From positions 310,001-374,000 of the forward strand of contig NZ_CP119989.1 of the NCBI RefSeq assembly GCF_029338555.1: a DNA stretch of 64,000 nucleotides, given 5' to 3'. Position 1 is the first letter of the stretch. The number at the start of each line of letters is the position of its first letter. Positions 43,282 to 53,254 of this stretch are shown here, piece by piece. A model generated the notes under the pieces. That model did not search any database. It saw only the letters and a list, made by a program, of their open reading frames with translations, and had not been told where the DNA came from. The DNA is from Halobaculum marinum. Its GTDB lineage: Archaea; Halobacteriota; Halobacteria; Halobacteriales; Haloferacaceae. Made by a program: the position numbers and the translations under genes.

Positions 43282-44976
43282 TCAGTCGTCCGCCGCCGCC
43301 GCGTCGCTCCCCCCGCCAGCCTCGCCGAGGCCGGGGACGACGCCGTCCTCGCGCCAGCCGCGGGACTCGTAGTACTCGTCGAGCGCGGCGTCGAAGCCGT
43401 CGATGTCGTACGGGAGCGTGTCGTCGGCGCGGTCGAAGCCGCGGCGGTTGTTGAACGCCCGCTCCAACTCCACGACGCGGGCGCCCACGTCGAACAAGTC
43501 GTCGTAGTCGGCGTCCAGCAGTGCGCCCAGTCGCTCGTCGCTCACGAAGTCCCGGCTGAACTTGCACGCGACCGCCGAGTCGAGGACGGCGGCGTGGTTC
43601 TCCGCTTCGGCGACGAGCGGCGGCTTCCCCTCCAGCCCGCGTTTGTCGAGCGCCTCCTCCTTGGAGACGAGCGGGTACTCCTTCGCGTAGAAGCCGGCGT
43701 ACATGTGGTCGGCGCCGCGGTTCGACACCGCGAACGAGAGGCCCTGCCCGTTGAGCGCCCGACCGTCGTGGGCGGCGAACTCCAGTCCCTTCACGGTCCA
43801 GTCGTCGACGCCCAACTCGGCGGCGGCGCGGTGGACGCCCTCCGCGAGCAGGTCGCCGACCTCGCCCTCGCGGAACGCCGCCTTCTGGAGCAATTCGCGG
43901 GCGCGCTCGGCGTTGCCGAGGTCGTCCTCGCTGGCGAGGTACGCCGCCATCGTGTCGCCCGCGGAGATGGTGTCGACGCCGAGGCGGTCACACAGTTCGT
44001 TCCCCTTCATCACCTCGACCACGTCGTCGACCGACTGGTTCGACCCCCACGCCATCACCGTCTCGAACTCCGGCCCCTCCGTCTCGACGCCCGCCTCCTC
44101 GTCTCTCGTGGGGAGTTTGCACGCGAACGCACACTGCGAGCAGGTTCCCCGCTTGTACTTCTTCGACTCCACTGCGTCGCCGCCGATGCCCTCGACGCCG
44201 TCGAACGACTGCTTCGAGAAGTAGTCGGTCGGGAGCGCCTCCACCTCGTTGGCGAGTTCGGTGACGCTGGTGGTTCCCTGCCGCTTCATGATGTGGTCCG
44301 ACGTGGCGGCCTCGCGGTGGATCTCTGACTGCACGGGGTCGATCTCCACGTCGGCTTCCGCGTCGCCGTCGAACGTGAGCACCTTCACGTTCTTGCTCCC
44401 GAGCACCGCCCCCATGCCGGTGCGCCCGAACGCGCGGGTCTCGCTGGTCATCACGCAGGCGTAGCGCACGAGGTGCTCGCCGGCGGGGCCGATGCACGCG
44501 AGGTGTTCGGCCTCGAGGTCGTGTTCCTCCTCGGCCCACGCCGTCACCTCGGGCACCTCCGCGTCGACCAACTCGGGCACTTCCTCGAACGTGACGCCGT
44601 CGTCGCGGACGTGGACTGCGAGGGGTTCGTCCGCTGCGCCGCGGAGTTCGACGGCGGCGTAGCCGGTCCCGGTGAAGTTGCGCGAGAGGAAGCCGCCGGC
44701 GTTCGAGGACGCGAGGCCGCCCGTCAGCGGGGAGACGCTCGTCATGTTCATCCGTCCGGTGAAGCTCATCGACGAGTGTTGGAGCGGCCCCGTCGTCAGG
44801 TACAGACGGTTCTCCGGGCCGAGCGGGTCCGCGTCGAACGGGACGCGGTCGAACGCCAGTTTGGTGGCGACGCCGCGCCCGCCGACGAACGCCCCGAGCA
44901 CGTCGTCGACGTCCTCTTCGGTCGCCTCGCGTGCCGAGAGGTCGACCGACAACAGTCGACCGGTCGCGTGGATCAT
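43282..44976 (-). CDS. aor: Aldehyde:ferredoxin oxidoreductase, tungsten type
   Basis: 564 residues from ATG at 44976. SFTGRMNMTSVSPLTGG and FGRTGMGAVLGSKNVK are pterin-binding segments. CSQCAFAC with a later Cys (VACKFSRD) forms the [4Fe-4S] site. Oxidises aldehydes to acids and reduces ferredoxin with a W- or Mo-bispterin cofactor. The downstream FAD monooxygenase may consume or supply its substrate. An upstream in-frame start (45054) is less likely. Confidence 0.93.
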   Translation of the reverse strand: MIHATGRLLSVDLSAREATEEDVDDVLGAFVGGRGVATKLAFDRVPFDADPLGPENRLYLTTGPLQHSSMSFTGRMNMTSVSPLTGGLASSNAGGFLSRNFTGTGYAAVELRGAADEPLAVHVRDDGVTFEEVPELVDAEVPEVTAWAEEEHDLEAEHLACIGPAGEHLVRYACVMTSETRAFGRTGMGAVLGSKNVKVLTFDGDAEADVEIDPVQSEIHREAATSDHIMKRQGTTSVTELANEVEALPTDYFSKQSFDGVEGIGGDAVESKKYKRGTCSQCAFACKLPTRDEEAGVETEGPEFETVMAWGSNQSVDDVVEVMKGNELCDRLGVDTISAGDTMAAYLASEDDLGNAERARELLQKAAFREGEVGDLLAEGVHRAAAELGVDDWTVKGLEFAAHDGRALNGQGLSFAVSNRGADHMYAGFYAKEYPLVSKEEALDKRGLEGKPPLVAEAENHAAVLDSAVACKFSRDFVSDERLGALLDADYDDLFDVGARVVELERAFNNRRGFDRADDTLPYDIDGFDAALDEYYESRGWREDGVVPGLGEAGGGSDAAAADD

Positions 44977-45108
44977 GGGCGGGCGTTCGTCGGCATCCGA
45001 GGTAAATCCCGCCCCGGCCACCGCGGGGACGACCCCCTCGGTTCGGTGTCGCAAGGGGCGCTACGGGTCGGAACCACTATCCCGCCCGGCGTCGGACCTA
45101 CGAACCGA

Positions 45109-46485
45109 ATGAAGGTCTTCGGATCGAGCGGCACCCGCGGGGTCGTGGGCGAGGAGTTCACCCCGGAGTTCGTCTCCCGGGTGGCGGCCGCCGCCGCGGC
45201 GACGTGGGACGCCGAGCGCGTCGCCCTCGGCCGCGACACGCGCACGTCCGGGCGGACGTTCGCGGACGCCGCCGCCGCCGGCATCACCGCCGCCGGCGTC
45301 GACGTGGAGCGACTCGGCGTCGTCCCGACCCCGAGTCTGGTGCGGTACTGCGAAGTCGAGGCCGTGCCGGGCGTGATGATCACGGCGTCGCACAACCCGC
45401 CGGAGTTCAACGGCGTGAAACTCGTCGGCGACGACGGGGTCGAACTCCCCGTCAACCGGCTCGAAGTGATCGAAGAGCGCCTGCTCGCGGAGAACACCAC
45501 CACGGTCGCGTGGGACCGCATCGGCGCCTCCCGCCGCGTCGCCGACGCCAACGACGACTACGTCGCAGAGATGCTCGACACGGTCGACCGCGACGCCATT
45601 GCCGACGCGAACCCCACGGTCGCGCTCGACCCCGGCCACGGCGCCGGCGCACTCACCTCCCCCGAGTTCTTCCGCGAGTTGGGCTGTGACGTCGTCACGG
45701 TGAACGCCCAGCCAGACGGCCACTTCCCGGGACGCGACCCCGAACCCGTCGAGAAGAACCTCGCCGACCTGAAACGGCTCGTCCGCGCCGCCGACGCCGA
45801 CGTGGGTATCGCCCACGACGGCGACGCCGACCGCGCCGTGTTCGTCGACGAGGACGGCGACTACGTCGAGGGGGACGCCTCGCTTGCGGCACTGGCGGCC
45901 CACCACCTCGGCGAGGGCGACACGACCGTCGCCGCGGTGAACGTCTCCCAGCGCCTCGTCGACGTCTGCGAGGCGGCGGGCGCGAACCTCGAACTCACGC
46001 CCATCGGCTCGACGAACATCATCACCCGGATCAAAGAGCTGTGGCGCGAGGGCGAGTCCGTCCCCGTCGCCGGCGAGGGGAACGGCGGCGTGTTCTTCCC
46101 CGACTACCGACTCGTGCGCGACGGCGCGTTCATCGCCGCGAAGTTCCTCGAACTGCTCGCCGAGCGCGACGCGAGCGTGAGCGAGGTGGTCGCCCCCTAC
46201 GAGGACTACACGAACGTCCGCGAGAACCTCACCTACGAGTCCGACGCCGAGTTGACCGCGATGCTGGAAGCCGCCGCGGCGTACGCGGAGGCCGCCGACG
46301 CCGACCCGGACACCAAAGACGGCTACCGCCTCGACTACGGCGACGCGTGGGTGCTCGTGCGCCCCTCCGGCACGGAGCCGAAGGTGCGCGTATACGCCGA
46401 GTCCGCCGACCCCGAGCGTGCGCGGGCGCTCGCGACCGAGGCGCGCGAGGCGCTCGAAGACGCGAAGGCCGGCGTCGAGGCGTAG
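45109..46485 (+). CDS. glmM: Phosphoglucosamine/phosphomannomutase
   Basis: 458 residues. MKVFGSSGTRGVVG start, phosphoserine loop TASHNPPEFNG (Ser near residue 91), Mg site DGDADR, sugar loop GEGNGGVFF and phosphate-binding RPSGTEPKVRVYAE. Interconverts hexosamine or hexose 1- and 6-phosphates for nucleotide sugars. Exact sugar not fixed by sequence. Divergent from aor. Confidence 0.9.
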   Translation: MKVFGSSGTRGVVGEEFTPEFVSRVAAAAAATWDAERVALGRDTRTSGRTFADAAAAGITAAGVDVERLGVVPTPSLVRYCEVEAVPGVMITASHNPPEFNGVKLVGDDGVELPVNRLEVIEERLLAENTTTVAWDRIGASRRVADANDDYVAEMLDTVDRDAIADANPTVALDPGHGAGALTSPEFFRELGCDVVTVNAQPDGHFPGRDPEPVEKNLADLKRLVRAADADVGIAHDGDADRAVFVDEDGDYVEGDASLAALAAHHLGEGDTTVAAVNVSQRLVDVCEAAGANLELTPIGSTNIITRIKELWREGESVPVAGEGNGGVFFPDYRLVRDGAFIAAKFLELLAERDASVSEVVAPYEDYTNVRENLTYESDAELTAMLEAAAAYAEAADADPDTKDGYRLDYGDAWVLVRPSGTEPKVRVYAESADPERARALATEAREALEDAKAGVEA

Positions 46486-46542
46486 CCGACAGCGAGGCGT
46501 AACCGACGCCCGCGGTCGTGCCGACGCCGCGACTCGTTCTCC

Positions 46543-47340
46543 TCACTCGATCCGTTCGACCTGCACCAGCGCCGCCGGTTCCTCCCACCCGTACACCGCC
46601 GGGTCGAGGTCGCCATCGCCCGAAACGCCCGGGTGCGGCCGGATCACGTCGTCGGTCGCCAGGTCCGGGTTACTCTCGGTCGTCCCCCCGTCCGGGTCGC
46701 CGCCGAGGATGAGCGACTGGGCGGGCGGGACGAGGTCTTCGTACAGTTCGGTGTTCTCCTCGGTCCCCACGTCGTAGCCGTTGGCGTAGTGCGTCTCGGA
46801 GGCGTTCACCGCGGTCGGCAGTTCGACCGTGTCGAGCCCGACGATGCCGTCGTTGGTCGCGACGAGCATCGACAGGAACGTGAGGTGGGTCGCGCTCGCG
46901 TCCGCCGACAGCTCCAGCGACGTGTAGTACGGGAGGTCCGTCTCCCCGGGGTCGCCCGCGGGCACCAGCGGCGACCCGCCGACGGTGGCCGTGCGGATGG
47001 CGTTCGTCTCTCCGATCAGCGCGAGCAGCGGGTCGAGGTTCCCGTTCTCGGCGAGTTGCTGGACCGCCTCGTTCGCCGGCTCGCCGACGGAGAACACCTC
47101 GGCGCTCGGGCGGTGGAGCGCCACCGCCGGCGGGGTGAACGGCTGCCCCGGCGTGAGGTTCGCGACCGTCACGCGGTAGGTTCGGGCGCCGCCGCCGTTC
47201 CCGTTCTCGTCGTCCTCGTCGTCTTCGTCGTCCTCCTGTGCCCACGCGAGACCCGCGCCGCCGAGCGCGAGCGCCCCCGCGGCCCCGCCCGCCGCGAGCG
47301 CGCGCCGGCGAGTGAGCCAGAGCGTGTGGTCGTCGGTCAT
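46543..47340 (-). CDS. Tat-exported Spondin_N-domain protein
   Basis: 265 residues from ATG at 47340. The signal LTRRRALAAGGAAGALALGGAGLAWA is a twin-arginine type with cleavage near AWA-QE. An acidic linker is followed by a spondin_N domain (YRVTVANLTPGQPFTPPAVALHRPSAEVFSVGEPANEAVQQLAENGNL...). Likely cell-surface; function unknown. Confidence 0.87.
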   Translation of the reverse strand: MTDDHTLWLTRRRALAAGGAAGALALGGAGLAWAQEDDEDDEDDENGNGGGARTYRVTVANLTPGQPFTPPAVALHRPSAEVFSVGEPANEAVQQLAENGNLDPLLALIGETNAIRTATVGGSPLVPAGDPGETDLPYYTSLELSADASATHLTFLSMLVATNDGIVGLDTVELPTAVNASETHYANGYDVGTEENTELYEDLVPPAQSLILGGDPDGGTTESNPDLATDDVIRPHPGVSGDGDLDPAVYGWEEPAALVQVERIE

Positions 47341-47502
47341 TCGTCGGTCCCTCCGCCCGTCCGGATCGCACCAGTCGTGTTCATGACGAACGGAGGAGAG
47401 ACGCGCCAGGACCGCTTCGTTATGCGACGACGGCACGCGAGTAGGGGTGCCGCAGGCCCGGATAATGTCGCTCGTGTGCAGGCGCGTCTCGACTCGGGTG
47501 CG

Positions 47503-47521
47503 AGCCTACTCCCGGTAGGCT
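47503..47521. promoter_or_regulatory. Inverted repeat upstream of the GNAT gene
   Basis: Perfect arms AGCCTAC (47503-47509) and GTAGGCT (47515-47521) with a 5-base loop, about 30 bp before a TATA-like CTTTTG (47543-47548). A candidate operator or hairpin. Confidence 0.4.
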
Positions 47522-47572
47522 GCCCCCCGAGCACCCCCGCGACTTTTGCTCGAACGGCACCGAGTCGGCGAC

Positions 47573-48097
47573 ATGGACACGCTGGTTCGCTCCGTCGCAT
47601 CGGCGGCGGAGTTCCGCGCGGCGTTGGAGGTGAACCGCGCGGCGTGGCGCGACGCCTACGCCGACATCCTCCCCGCCGACCGACTCGACGCGATGACGGT
47701 GCCGAGCGGCGCCGCCCTCCAGACGCGGTACGAACGCGCCAAGGGCGAAGACCGTGCGTTCCTCGTGGCCGTCGACCGCGCGCCCGGCGCGGTCGTCGGG
47801 TTCGCCGACGTCGTGTGGGGCGACGGCCGCAAGGCGTTCTGCGAGGCCGGAGACGCCGACCTGCGGGCGATATACGTCCACCCAGACCGACAGGGCTCGG
47901 GGGTCGGGACGGCGTTGCTCGACGCGCTCGTCGCGCGGGTCCCCGACCAGTTCGACCGACTCGCGCTGGAGACGTTCGAGGCGAACGACGCGGCCCGCGG
48001 GTTCTACGAGGCGCGCGGCTTCGAGCGCGTCGGCTCGTCGGCGTTCGAGGCGTGGGACGGGTCGTACCCGACAGCGGTGTACGCGCGACCGCTGTAG
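47573..48097 (+). CDS. GNAT-family N-acetyltransferase
   Basis: 174 residues from ATG at 47573, with TATA-like CTTTTG about 27 bp before it. LRAIYVHPDRQGSGVGTALLDALVA is the acetyl-CoA binding motif A, and LALETFEANDAARGFYEARGFERVGSS motif B. Acetyl acceptor unknown. Divergent from the spondin-domain gene. Confidence 0.88.
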   Translation: MDTLVRSVASAAEFRAALEVNRAAWRDAYADILPADRLDAMTVPSGAALQTRYERAKGEDRAFLVAVDRAPGAVVGFADVVWGDGRKAFCEAGDADLRAIYVHPDRQGSGVGTALLDALVARVPDQFDRLALETFEANDAARGFYEARGFERVGSSAFEAWDGSYPTAVYARPL

Positions 48098-48116
48098 TCC
48101 GCGGTCGCGCCCATGG

Positions 48117-49325
48117 TCACTCGCCGTCGAGCGCGTCGGTCAGCGCGGCCCGCCGTGCCCGTGCGGCGGCCAACTCGTCGGCCGCGGCGCCGGAGGCGAC
48201 GCGGTCGAACTCAGCGTCCGACAGTTCCGCCTCCGCCTCGGCGGCGCGGCGGAGTCGCTCGTACTCGGGGTGGTCGGCCGCCCCCCGAAGCGCGCGAGCG
48301 CGGGCGACGACCGACTCGTCGGCGAACTTCGCGACCAGCGAGACGAGTTCCTCTCGCTGGAAGCGGAGCGTCTCCGCCGCCGGCGGCGGCCAGCCAACGG
48401 TCAGAGGGTCGGCGGAGAGCCGTTCGAGATACGTCCGGTGAGGACGCACCCGGGCGGTGAACGTGCCCGGGTCCGCGACGTAGTGGTCCAGTTTCGACGC
48501 GGAGTAGTCGGCGTACTCCAGCAGGTCGGGGATAGGGTCGGTCCCTGCGTCCACGTCGTCGAGGAACGTCACCAACTCCGGCGGCGGGGTCGTGTAGTCG
48601 ACGAACGGCGTCTCGGCGGCCTCGGCGACGAACGCCAGCACTTCGCGGGCGGGCGCCTCCCGACGGAACGACTCGAAGGCGGCCGCGACGGCGTCGTCGT
48701 ACGCGGCGATGGGGTCGCGGAGGTTCTCGACCGGCGCGTCGAGGTCGGCCTCGCCCAACTCCACGAGGCGATCCAACTCTGCGATCCGGTCGTCGAGGCG
48801 GTCGAGCCGACGCTGTGCGTCTCGTTCGGCCTCGTACACGGCGGTCGCCGCGCCCTCGCGTTCGGCGAGGCGGCCGGCGAGGTCGCGGGCCGGGCCCAGC
48901 GCCTCGCGGGCGCGCTCGAAGTCCGACTCGGAGAGGCGACGCCCGTCGACCGCCTCGTTGGCTCGCTCGAACGCGTCGTAGCCGGGGGTGGACTCGTCGA
49001 GACCCTCGACGACGCCCGCGAACTCTCCTTGGAACTCCACGTACGCCTGGAAGTCGCCGGTGCCGGTGGCGGAGTCGGCGTACCGCTCCAGCAGGCGGTC
49101 GGCGCGGTCGACCGCGTCGCGAACCGTCTCCAGCGTCGCCTCGCCGTGCTCCTCGACCGCGGCCTCGGCGTCGGCGCGGCGTTGGCGGGCCGCGCGGAGG
49201 TCCGCGAGCAGCGTAGCCGCGTCGCGGTCGGCGTCCGGGAGAGGGTCCGGGGTCGCACTCGCGTCGGGCGAGGGCCGGGCGTCGCCCGTCGGCCCGTCGG
49301 CCGCGTGGTCGGCGTCGCGCGCCAT
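48117..49325 (-). CDS. Coiled-coil protein, unrecognised
   Basis: 402 residues, almost all helical and acidic: RDAATLLADLRAARQRRADAEAAVEEHGEATLETVRDAVDRAD then several heptad-like blocks (AVYEAERDAQRRLDRLDDRIAELDRLVELGEADL). The C-terminal ~150 residues (FVDYTTPPPELVTFLDDVDAG...) look folded. No membrane segment. It starts 3 bp after hisI in the same direction, an operon not obviously related to histidine synthesis. Confidence 0.75.
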   Translation of the reverse strand: MARDADHAADGPTGDARPSPDASATPDPLPDADRDAATLLADLRAARQRRADAEAAVEEHGEATLETVRDAVDRADRLLERYADSATGTGDFQAYVEFQGEFAGVVEGLDESTPGYDAFERANEAVDGRRLSESDFERAREALGPARDLAGRLAEREGAATAVYEAERDAQRRLDRLDDRIAELDRLVELGEADLDAPVENLRDPIAAYDDAVAAAFESFRREAPAREVLAFVAEAAETPFVDYTTPPPELVTFLDDVDAGTDPIPDLLEYADYSASKLDHYVADPGTFTARVRPHRTYLERLSADPLTVGWPPPAAETLRFQREELVSLVAKFADESVVARARALRGAADHPEYERLRRAAEAEAELSDAEFDRVASGAAADELAAARARRAALTDALDGE

Positions 49326-49328
49326 CGG

Positions 49329-49721
49329 TTACTCGTAGACTGCGTCGGGGTCGAACACCCGCTCGCCCACCTCGTCGCCGTCGACGGTGCGGTGGAAACA
49401 CGAGCGGTGGCCGGTGTGGCAGGCGCCACCGGTCTGGTCAACGAGGTACAGGAGGGCGTCGGCGTCGCAGTCGACGCGCACCTCGTCGACGGCCTGCGTG
49501 TGGCCGCTGGTGGCGCCTTTCTCCCACAGTTCCTCGCGCGAGCGAGAGTAGTAGTGCGCCCGCCCCGTCTCGCGAGTCCGGTCGAGTGCCTCCCGGTTCA
49601 CGTACGCGAGCATCAACACCTCGCCCGAGTCGGCGTCCTGTGCGACCGCGGGCACGAGTCCGTCGTCGCCGAAGTCCACGTCGACGCCGTCGCCCGCGGC
49701 GTCTGCGTGCGAATCGCTCAT
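49329..49721 (-). CDS. hisI: Phosphoribosyl-AMP cyclohydrolase HisI
   Basis: 130 residues from ATG at 49721. [72 protein letters not shown] carry the metal-binding Asp/Cys/His of HisI. Third step of histidine synthesis; monofunctional (no HisE domain). Confidence 0.96.
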   Translation of the reverse strand: MSDSHADAAGDGVDVDFGDDGLVPAVAQDADSGEVLMLAYVNREALDRTRETGRAHYYSRSREELWEKGATSGHTQAVDEVRVDCDADALLYLVDQTGGACHTGHRSCFHRTVDGDEVGERVFDPDAVYE

Positions 49722-49776
49722 TGTCGGGAGGTCGGGGCTGTCGCGGATAGGTCTTGTGCGTACCGCGGCGTCGCGG

Positions 49777-50169
49777 TCACGCCGTCGACTCGTCCGCTGC
49801 CGCCAGGCGCGCCACCTCGGCGCCCACGACCGCGCCCGCGACGAGGACGCCCACCACGAACGCGACGAGTGCTGCGACGACTGCACCGTCGACTCCGAGT
49901 CCAGCCGCGAACGACACGGCAGCCTGCGCGACGACGGAGCCGAGCACCGCCGGGATCACCGTCCAGCGATTCGGGACGCTCCCGTCGGACGCCCACAGCG
50001 GGCCATCCGTCAGCGGCACGGCGACGACGACGCCCCAGACGACCGCGTTGCCGAGCGCGAGCGCCGGTGCGTGAGCGAACGAGTACGTCGCGACCGCGGC
50101 AACCGCGGCGAGTGTCGCGGCGAGGAGCCGCCGCGAGGTCGATCCACGGGCGAACGATGGAGGGGTCAC
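49777..50169 (-). CDS. Four-helix membrane protein, unrecognised
   Basis: 130 residues, GTG start at 50169 with a TATA-like ACTATCG (minus strand; about 50193-50199) at leaderless spacing. Hydrophobic helices: [75 protein letters not shown]. Read downstream of the prepilin peptidase and before hisI, same strand. Confidence 0.65.
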   Translation of the reverse strand: MTPPSFARGSTSRRLLAATLAAVAAVATYSFAHAPALALGNAVVWGVVVAVPLTDGPLWASDGSVPNRWTVIPAVLGSVVAQAAVSFAAGLGVDGAVVAALVAFVVGVLVAGAVVGAEVARLAAADESTA

Positions 50170-50225
50170 ACCGGCGAGTGTCGACCGGACGACGATAGTT
50201 CGGTCGGTCGATCGGTAACCCCGCG

Positions 50226-51341
50226 TCAGACCAGCCCGAGCGCCCCGAGGACGACCGTCAGCGCGTCGCCGTACGTCAACGCGAGCAGGAGGCCGCCGAA
50301 CAGGGGGACGAGGAACGGGAGGCCCGGCGACACCCACAGCGCGTCCTCGCTGGTGACGCGCTCCAACCCCTCGCGCAGACGCTCGGGAGAGGTGCCGTAG
50401 GCGCTCCCCTCGATGTCGCCGAGGAAGCGCTCGGCCGCCCACGGGTCCTCCGCACCCGCGGGTTCCGACGCGTCGCCGGCGGTCACCGACTCGGGTTCGG
50501 TCGCGACCGCGTCGTCCGCGGCGTCGGGGAACTCGAAGCCGCCGGTGTCGTCGGTCGGGCCGACGTCCCCGGTCCCGCCGTCCGTCCGGGGACCGTCGTG
50601 GACCGCGCCGTCGGTCGGCGGGTGCGTCTCACCGACGGACGCCGGGTCGCGGTGGGCGTCGGGGGCCGCGCGCACGGCCGCGAGCGTCGTACCACGCCAC
50701 CGGAGGTACATCCGCAGGGCGTCGAGGTCGAGGCCGCGAACCGGGCGGAGTCCGTCGACACGGATTATCTGGCCGTGCACCTCGGGGAGGTCGTCCACGG
50801 CGGTCCACCGCCCGACGAACATCGCCGGCGAGAGGCGACCGGCGACGACGTTGGAGGCGAACAGCAGGGCGATGTAGCCGGCGCCGAACAGCACCGCGTT
50901 CGTCAGCGCCGACATCGCCGCGACCCCGAGCGCGGACGGGTGGGCGGGGAATCCGACCGTGTGGAGCCACGTCACGTCCGGGAGAATCCACAGGGGGACG
51001 ACGTACTGCGGGGTGGTCGGGAACGCGACCGCGAGCACGACGAGCGCCTTCATGTCGGCGCCGCCGAAGGCGGCCATCCGGTAGGCGAGGAAGGAGAACG
51101 GGATCAGAAACAGGAGCGAGAAGCCCGCCCGCACGAGGAACAGCCGCCCGGCGTAGTCGTCGAACGGGAACGCCGCCGCGGCGTCGATGGCGAACGCGAG
51201 GGCACCGATCGCGAGTAGTGGGTACCACAGGGAACTGGAGACGCGACGGGTGCGGATGTCGCGGTAGGCGGCCCACGCGAAGCCAGGGAGCAGCAGCAAG
51301 CGGAGGAGGTCGGCCGCGGTCGCGATGCCGAAGACGCGCAT
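50226..51341 (-). CDS. pibD: Type IV prepilin/prearchaellin peptidase (A24 family)
   Basis: 371 residues. The membrane aspartyl protease core has AAYRDIRTRRVSSSLWYPLL (first Asp) and FGGADMKALVVLAVAFP (GxxD motif with second Asp). About 120 residues of acidic low complexity are inserted before a last helix (PFLVPLFGGLLLALTYGDA). It removes the class III signal peptides of archaellins and pilins, so it should process both archaellins and the pilin-like protein in this window. Confidence 0.9.
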   Translation of the reverse strand: MRVFGIATAADLLRLLLLPGFAWAAYRDIRTRRVSSSLWYPLLAIGALAFAIDAAAAFPFDDYAGRLFLVRAGFSLLFLIPFSFLAYRMAAFGGADMKALVVLAVAFPTTPQYVVPLWILPDVTWLHTVGFPAHPSALGVAAMSALTNAVLFGAGYIALLFASNVVAGRLSPAMFVGRWTAVDDLPEVHGQIIRVDGLRPVRGLDLDALRMYLRWRGTTLAAVRAAPDAHRDPASVGETHPPTDGAVHDGPRTDGGTGDVGPTDDTGGFEFPDAADDAVATEPESVTAGDASEPAGAEDPWAAERFLGDIEGSAYGTSPERLREGLERVTSEDALWVSPGLPFLVPLFGGLLLALTYGDALTVVLGALGLV

Positions 51342-51459
51342 ACCGGGTCGGGCGCCGCCGAGGAGTTAGTCGTTGCCCTCGACGACCCGGGGGCGAGCAC
51401 ATCGCGACAGCCGCGGCTGGCGGGGCGAATAAACGAGAGAAGGTGCGGCGAAGCCGCGT

Positions 51460-51849
51460 TCAGATGACGCGGTTCTGGAGGTAGTCCAGGTGCTTCGCGT
51501 TGTAGACGATCTTGATCTCGTCGGCCTGGGGCGACCCGATGCAGGTCAGACGGACGTTCTTGTCCTCGACCTCCTCGTCGGAGAGGATCTGCTGCATGTC
51601 CATCTCGATTTCACCCTCCTTCAGGATCGCCGCGCAGTTCGCGCAGGCGCCGGCGCGGCACGAGAAGGGCCAGTCGTAGCCCTGAGCCTCGGCGGCCTCG
51701 AGGATGTACTCGCCCTCGTTCACTTCGAGGGAACCGTAGTCCTCCGCGTCCAGCCCCGCATCCGCGGCGTTGGCGAAGAGGTCGTCGTCGTCGAGGTCCC
51801 AGCCGTTGTCGTCCAGCACTTCGTAGTTGAGGTATTCGACCGTGGGCAT
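51460..51849 (-). CDS. fdx: Halophilic [2Fe-2S] ferredoxin
   Basis: 129 residues. [13 protein letters not shown] plus a later Cys (RLTCIGSP) form the plant-type cluster site. The acidic N-terminal insertion ([31 protein letters not shown]) is the hallmark of haloarchaeal ferredoxins. Electron carrier for 2-oxoacid:ferredoxin oxidoreductases and possibly the aldehyde oxidoreductase here. Confidence 0.96.
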   Translation of the reverse strand: MPTVEYLNYEVLDDNGWDLDDDDLFANAADAGLDAEDYGSLEVNEGEYILEAAEAQGYDWPFSCRAGACANCAAILKEGEIEMDMQQILSDEEVEDKNVRLTCIGSPQADEIKIVYNAKHLDYLQNRVI

Positions 51850-52009
51850 TTCGTCCCGCGATTCGACCGCCGGGCCATTAGTTGTTGCTATCTCACGAGG
51901 TATATCGCCGCCCGCTGGCGTTTAGGCCCGCCAAAACCACCGATCTCCGATCCACGAGCGGGGGCAGCCCGGTCGTCTCCGGCCGAGTCGGGGTCGGCGT
52001 CGCCGGCGG

Positions 52010-53194
52010 CTACAGCGGTGCGAACGCGAACAGCGCGTAGGAAGCGGCGAACGACAGCGACGGCGTGAGGATCCAGAAGAAGACGACGCGGCCAGTCGTC
52101 CCGGGGTCGAACAGGTCCTCCGCGAGGAGGTCGTCTTCCTCCTCCTCGCCGACGCGGGGCACCTCGTCGGGCGAGGAGCGCTCGGCGGTGAGCGCGTTCA
52201 CCGACACCTCCGGCCGCTCGCGCTCGCCCCCGTCTGCTCCGGCGCCGATGGCGCCGCCGACGGCGTCGCCGATGGTCGTCGTCCGGGTGGCGCGCCCCCA
52301 CCCGAGGCCGACGATTGACATCGTCGCCGACACCGCTAGCGAGGCGGGAATCCCGATCGCAGAGAGGAACGTGATCATGCTCGCGGACACCACCTCGACG
52401 ATCAGCGCCGCCAGCAGCGGCAGGTCCGTGAGGTCGTTGCCGACGGTGTCGAGCGTCCGTCGGGCGATGGTGAACGCCCCGAGCGCGATGGCGCCGCCAG
52501 CGAGCAACACGCCCTGACTCGCGGTCACCGAGCCGTTGCCGACCAGCGGCGCGACCGCGTTGGCGGCGTTGGACGCGCCCGCCGAGAACGCCATGTAGCA
52601 GGCGATCACGAGCACGAGAAGCGTGCCGACCAGTTCCTTGGGGGTCGTCCCGTCGGTGATCCGAGGGCGGAGGCCGTCGAGTTCGACGACGGCACCGGGT
52701 GAGCGGTCGATGGCGAAGGCGGCGTCGAGATACGGGTAGAGGTAGCGACCGATGACCGCACAGATCCAGAACGCGACGACGGGCGCGACGAGCCACCAGC
52801 CGACGATGCGGAGCATCACCTCCGAGTCGAGCGTCCCCGTCGCCGCCCCGAGACCCGCGATGGCGCCGACGGCGGTCATGGACGTGGAGGCAGGGACGCC
52901 GAAGGTGTTGGAGACGAGCAGCGCCAGCCCCACGAAGAAGAGGACGGCGACGCTGGCGGTCAGCGTGAACTGCGCGGCGGGGACGATCTCCCCGCCCATC
53001 GTGTTGATGACCTCCCGGCCGACCGTCCACCCGCCCGCGAGCGCGAACAGCGACATGAGCGCCGCCGCCGCGGTCTTCGAGAGCGTGCCGCTCCCCACCG
53101 CCGGCCCGAACGAGACGCCGGTCGACGAGCCGCCGATGTTGAACCCGACGAACACCGCGACCAACAGTCCGACCAGCAGGAGTGCCTCGACCAC
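52010..53194 (-). CDS. pitA: Inorganic phosphate transporter, PiT family
   Basis: 394 residues, GTG start with TATA-like CTATAC (minus strand; 53218-53223) 27 bp before. Two inverted PiT repeats: GFNIGGSSTGVSFGPAVG in the N-half and GASNAANAVAPLVGNG in the C-half, separated by a short cytoplasmic loop. About ten helices; an acidic loop (RVGEEEEDDLLAEDLFD) precedes the last helix. Cation-coupled phosphate uptake. Confidence 0.9.
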   Translation of the reverse strand: MVEALLLVGLLVAVFVGFNIGGSSTGVSFGPAVGSGTLSKTAAAALMSLFALAGGWTVGREVINTMGGEIVPAAQFTLTASVAVLFFVGLALLVSNTFGVPASTSMTAVGAIAGLGAATGTLDSEVMLRIVGWWLVAPVVAFWICAVIGRYLYPYLDAAFAIDRSPGAVVELDGLRPRITDGTTPKELVGTLLVLVIACYMAFSAGASNAANAVAPLVGNGSVTASQGVLLAGGAIALGAFTIARRTLDTVGNDLTDLPLLAALIVEVVSASMITFLSAIGIPASLAVSATMSIVGLGWGRATRTTTIGDAVGGAIGAGADGGERERPEVSVNALTAERSSPDEVPRVGEEEEDDLLAEDLFDPGTTGRVVFFWILTPSLSFAASYALFAFAPL

Positions 53195-53254
53195 ACCGCT
53201 ACTCGCGCCCCTCGGTGTATAGTCCGTTCGTTCGGCGACAGACGCACCGCTTCC

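Noticed and set aside
51889-51902. TATCTCACGAGGTA upstream of the ferredoxin gene as another motility-type box
   Set aside because: The right half-site is GGTA and no TATA hexamer lies 24 bp away; spacing and sequence do not fit.
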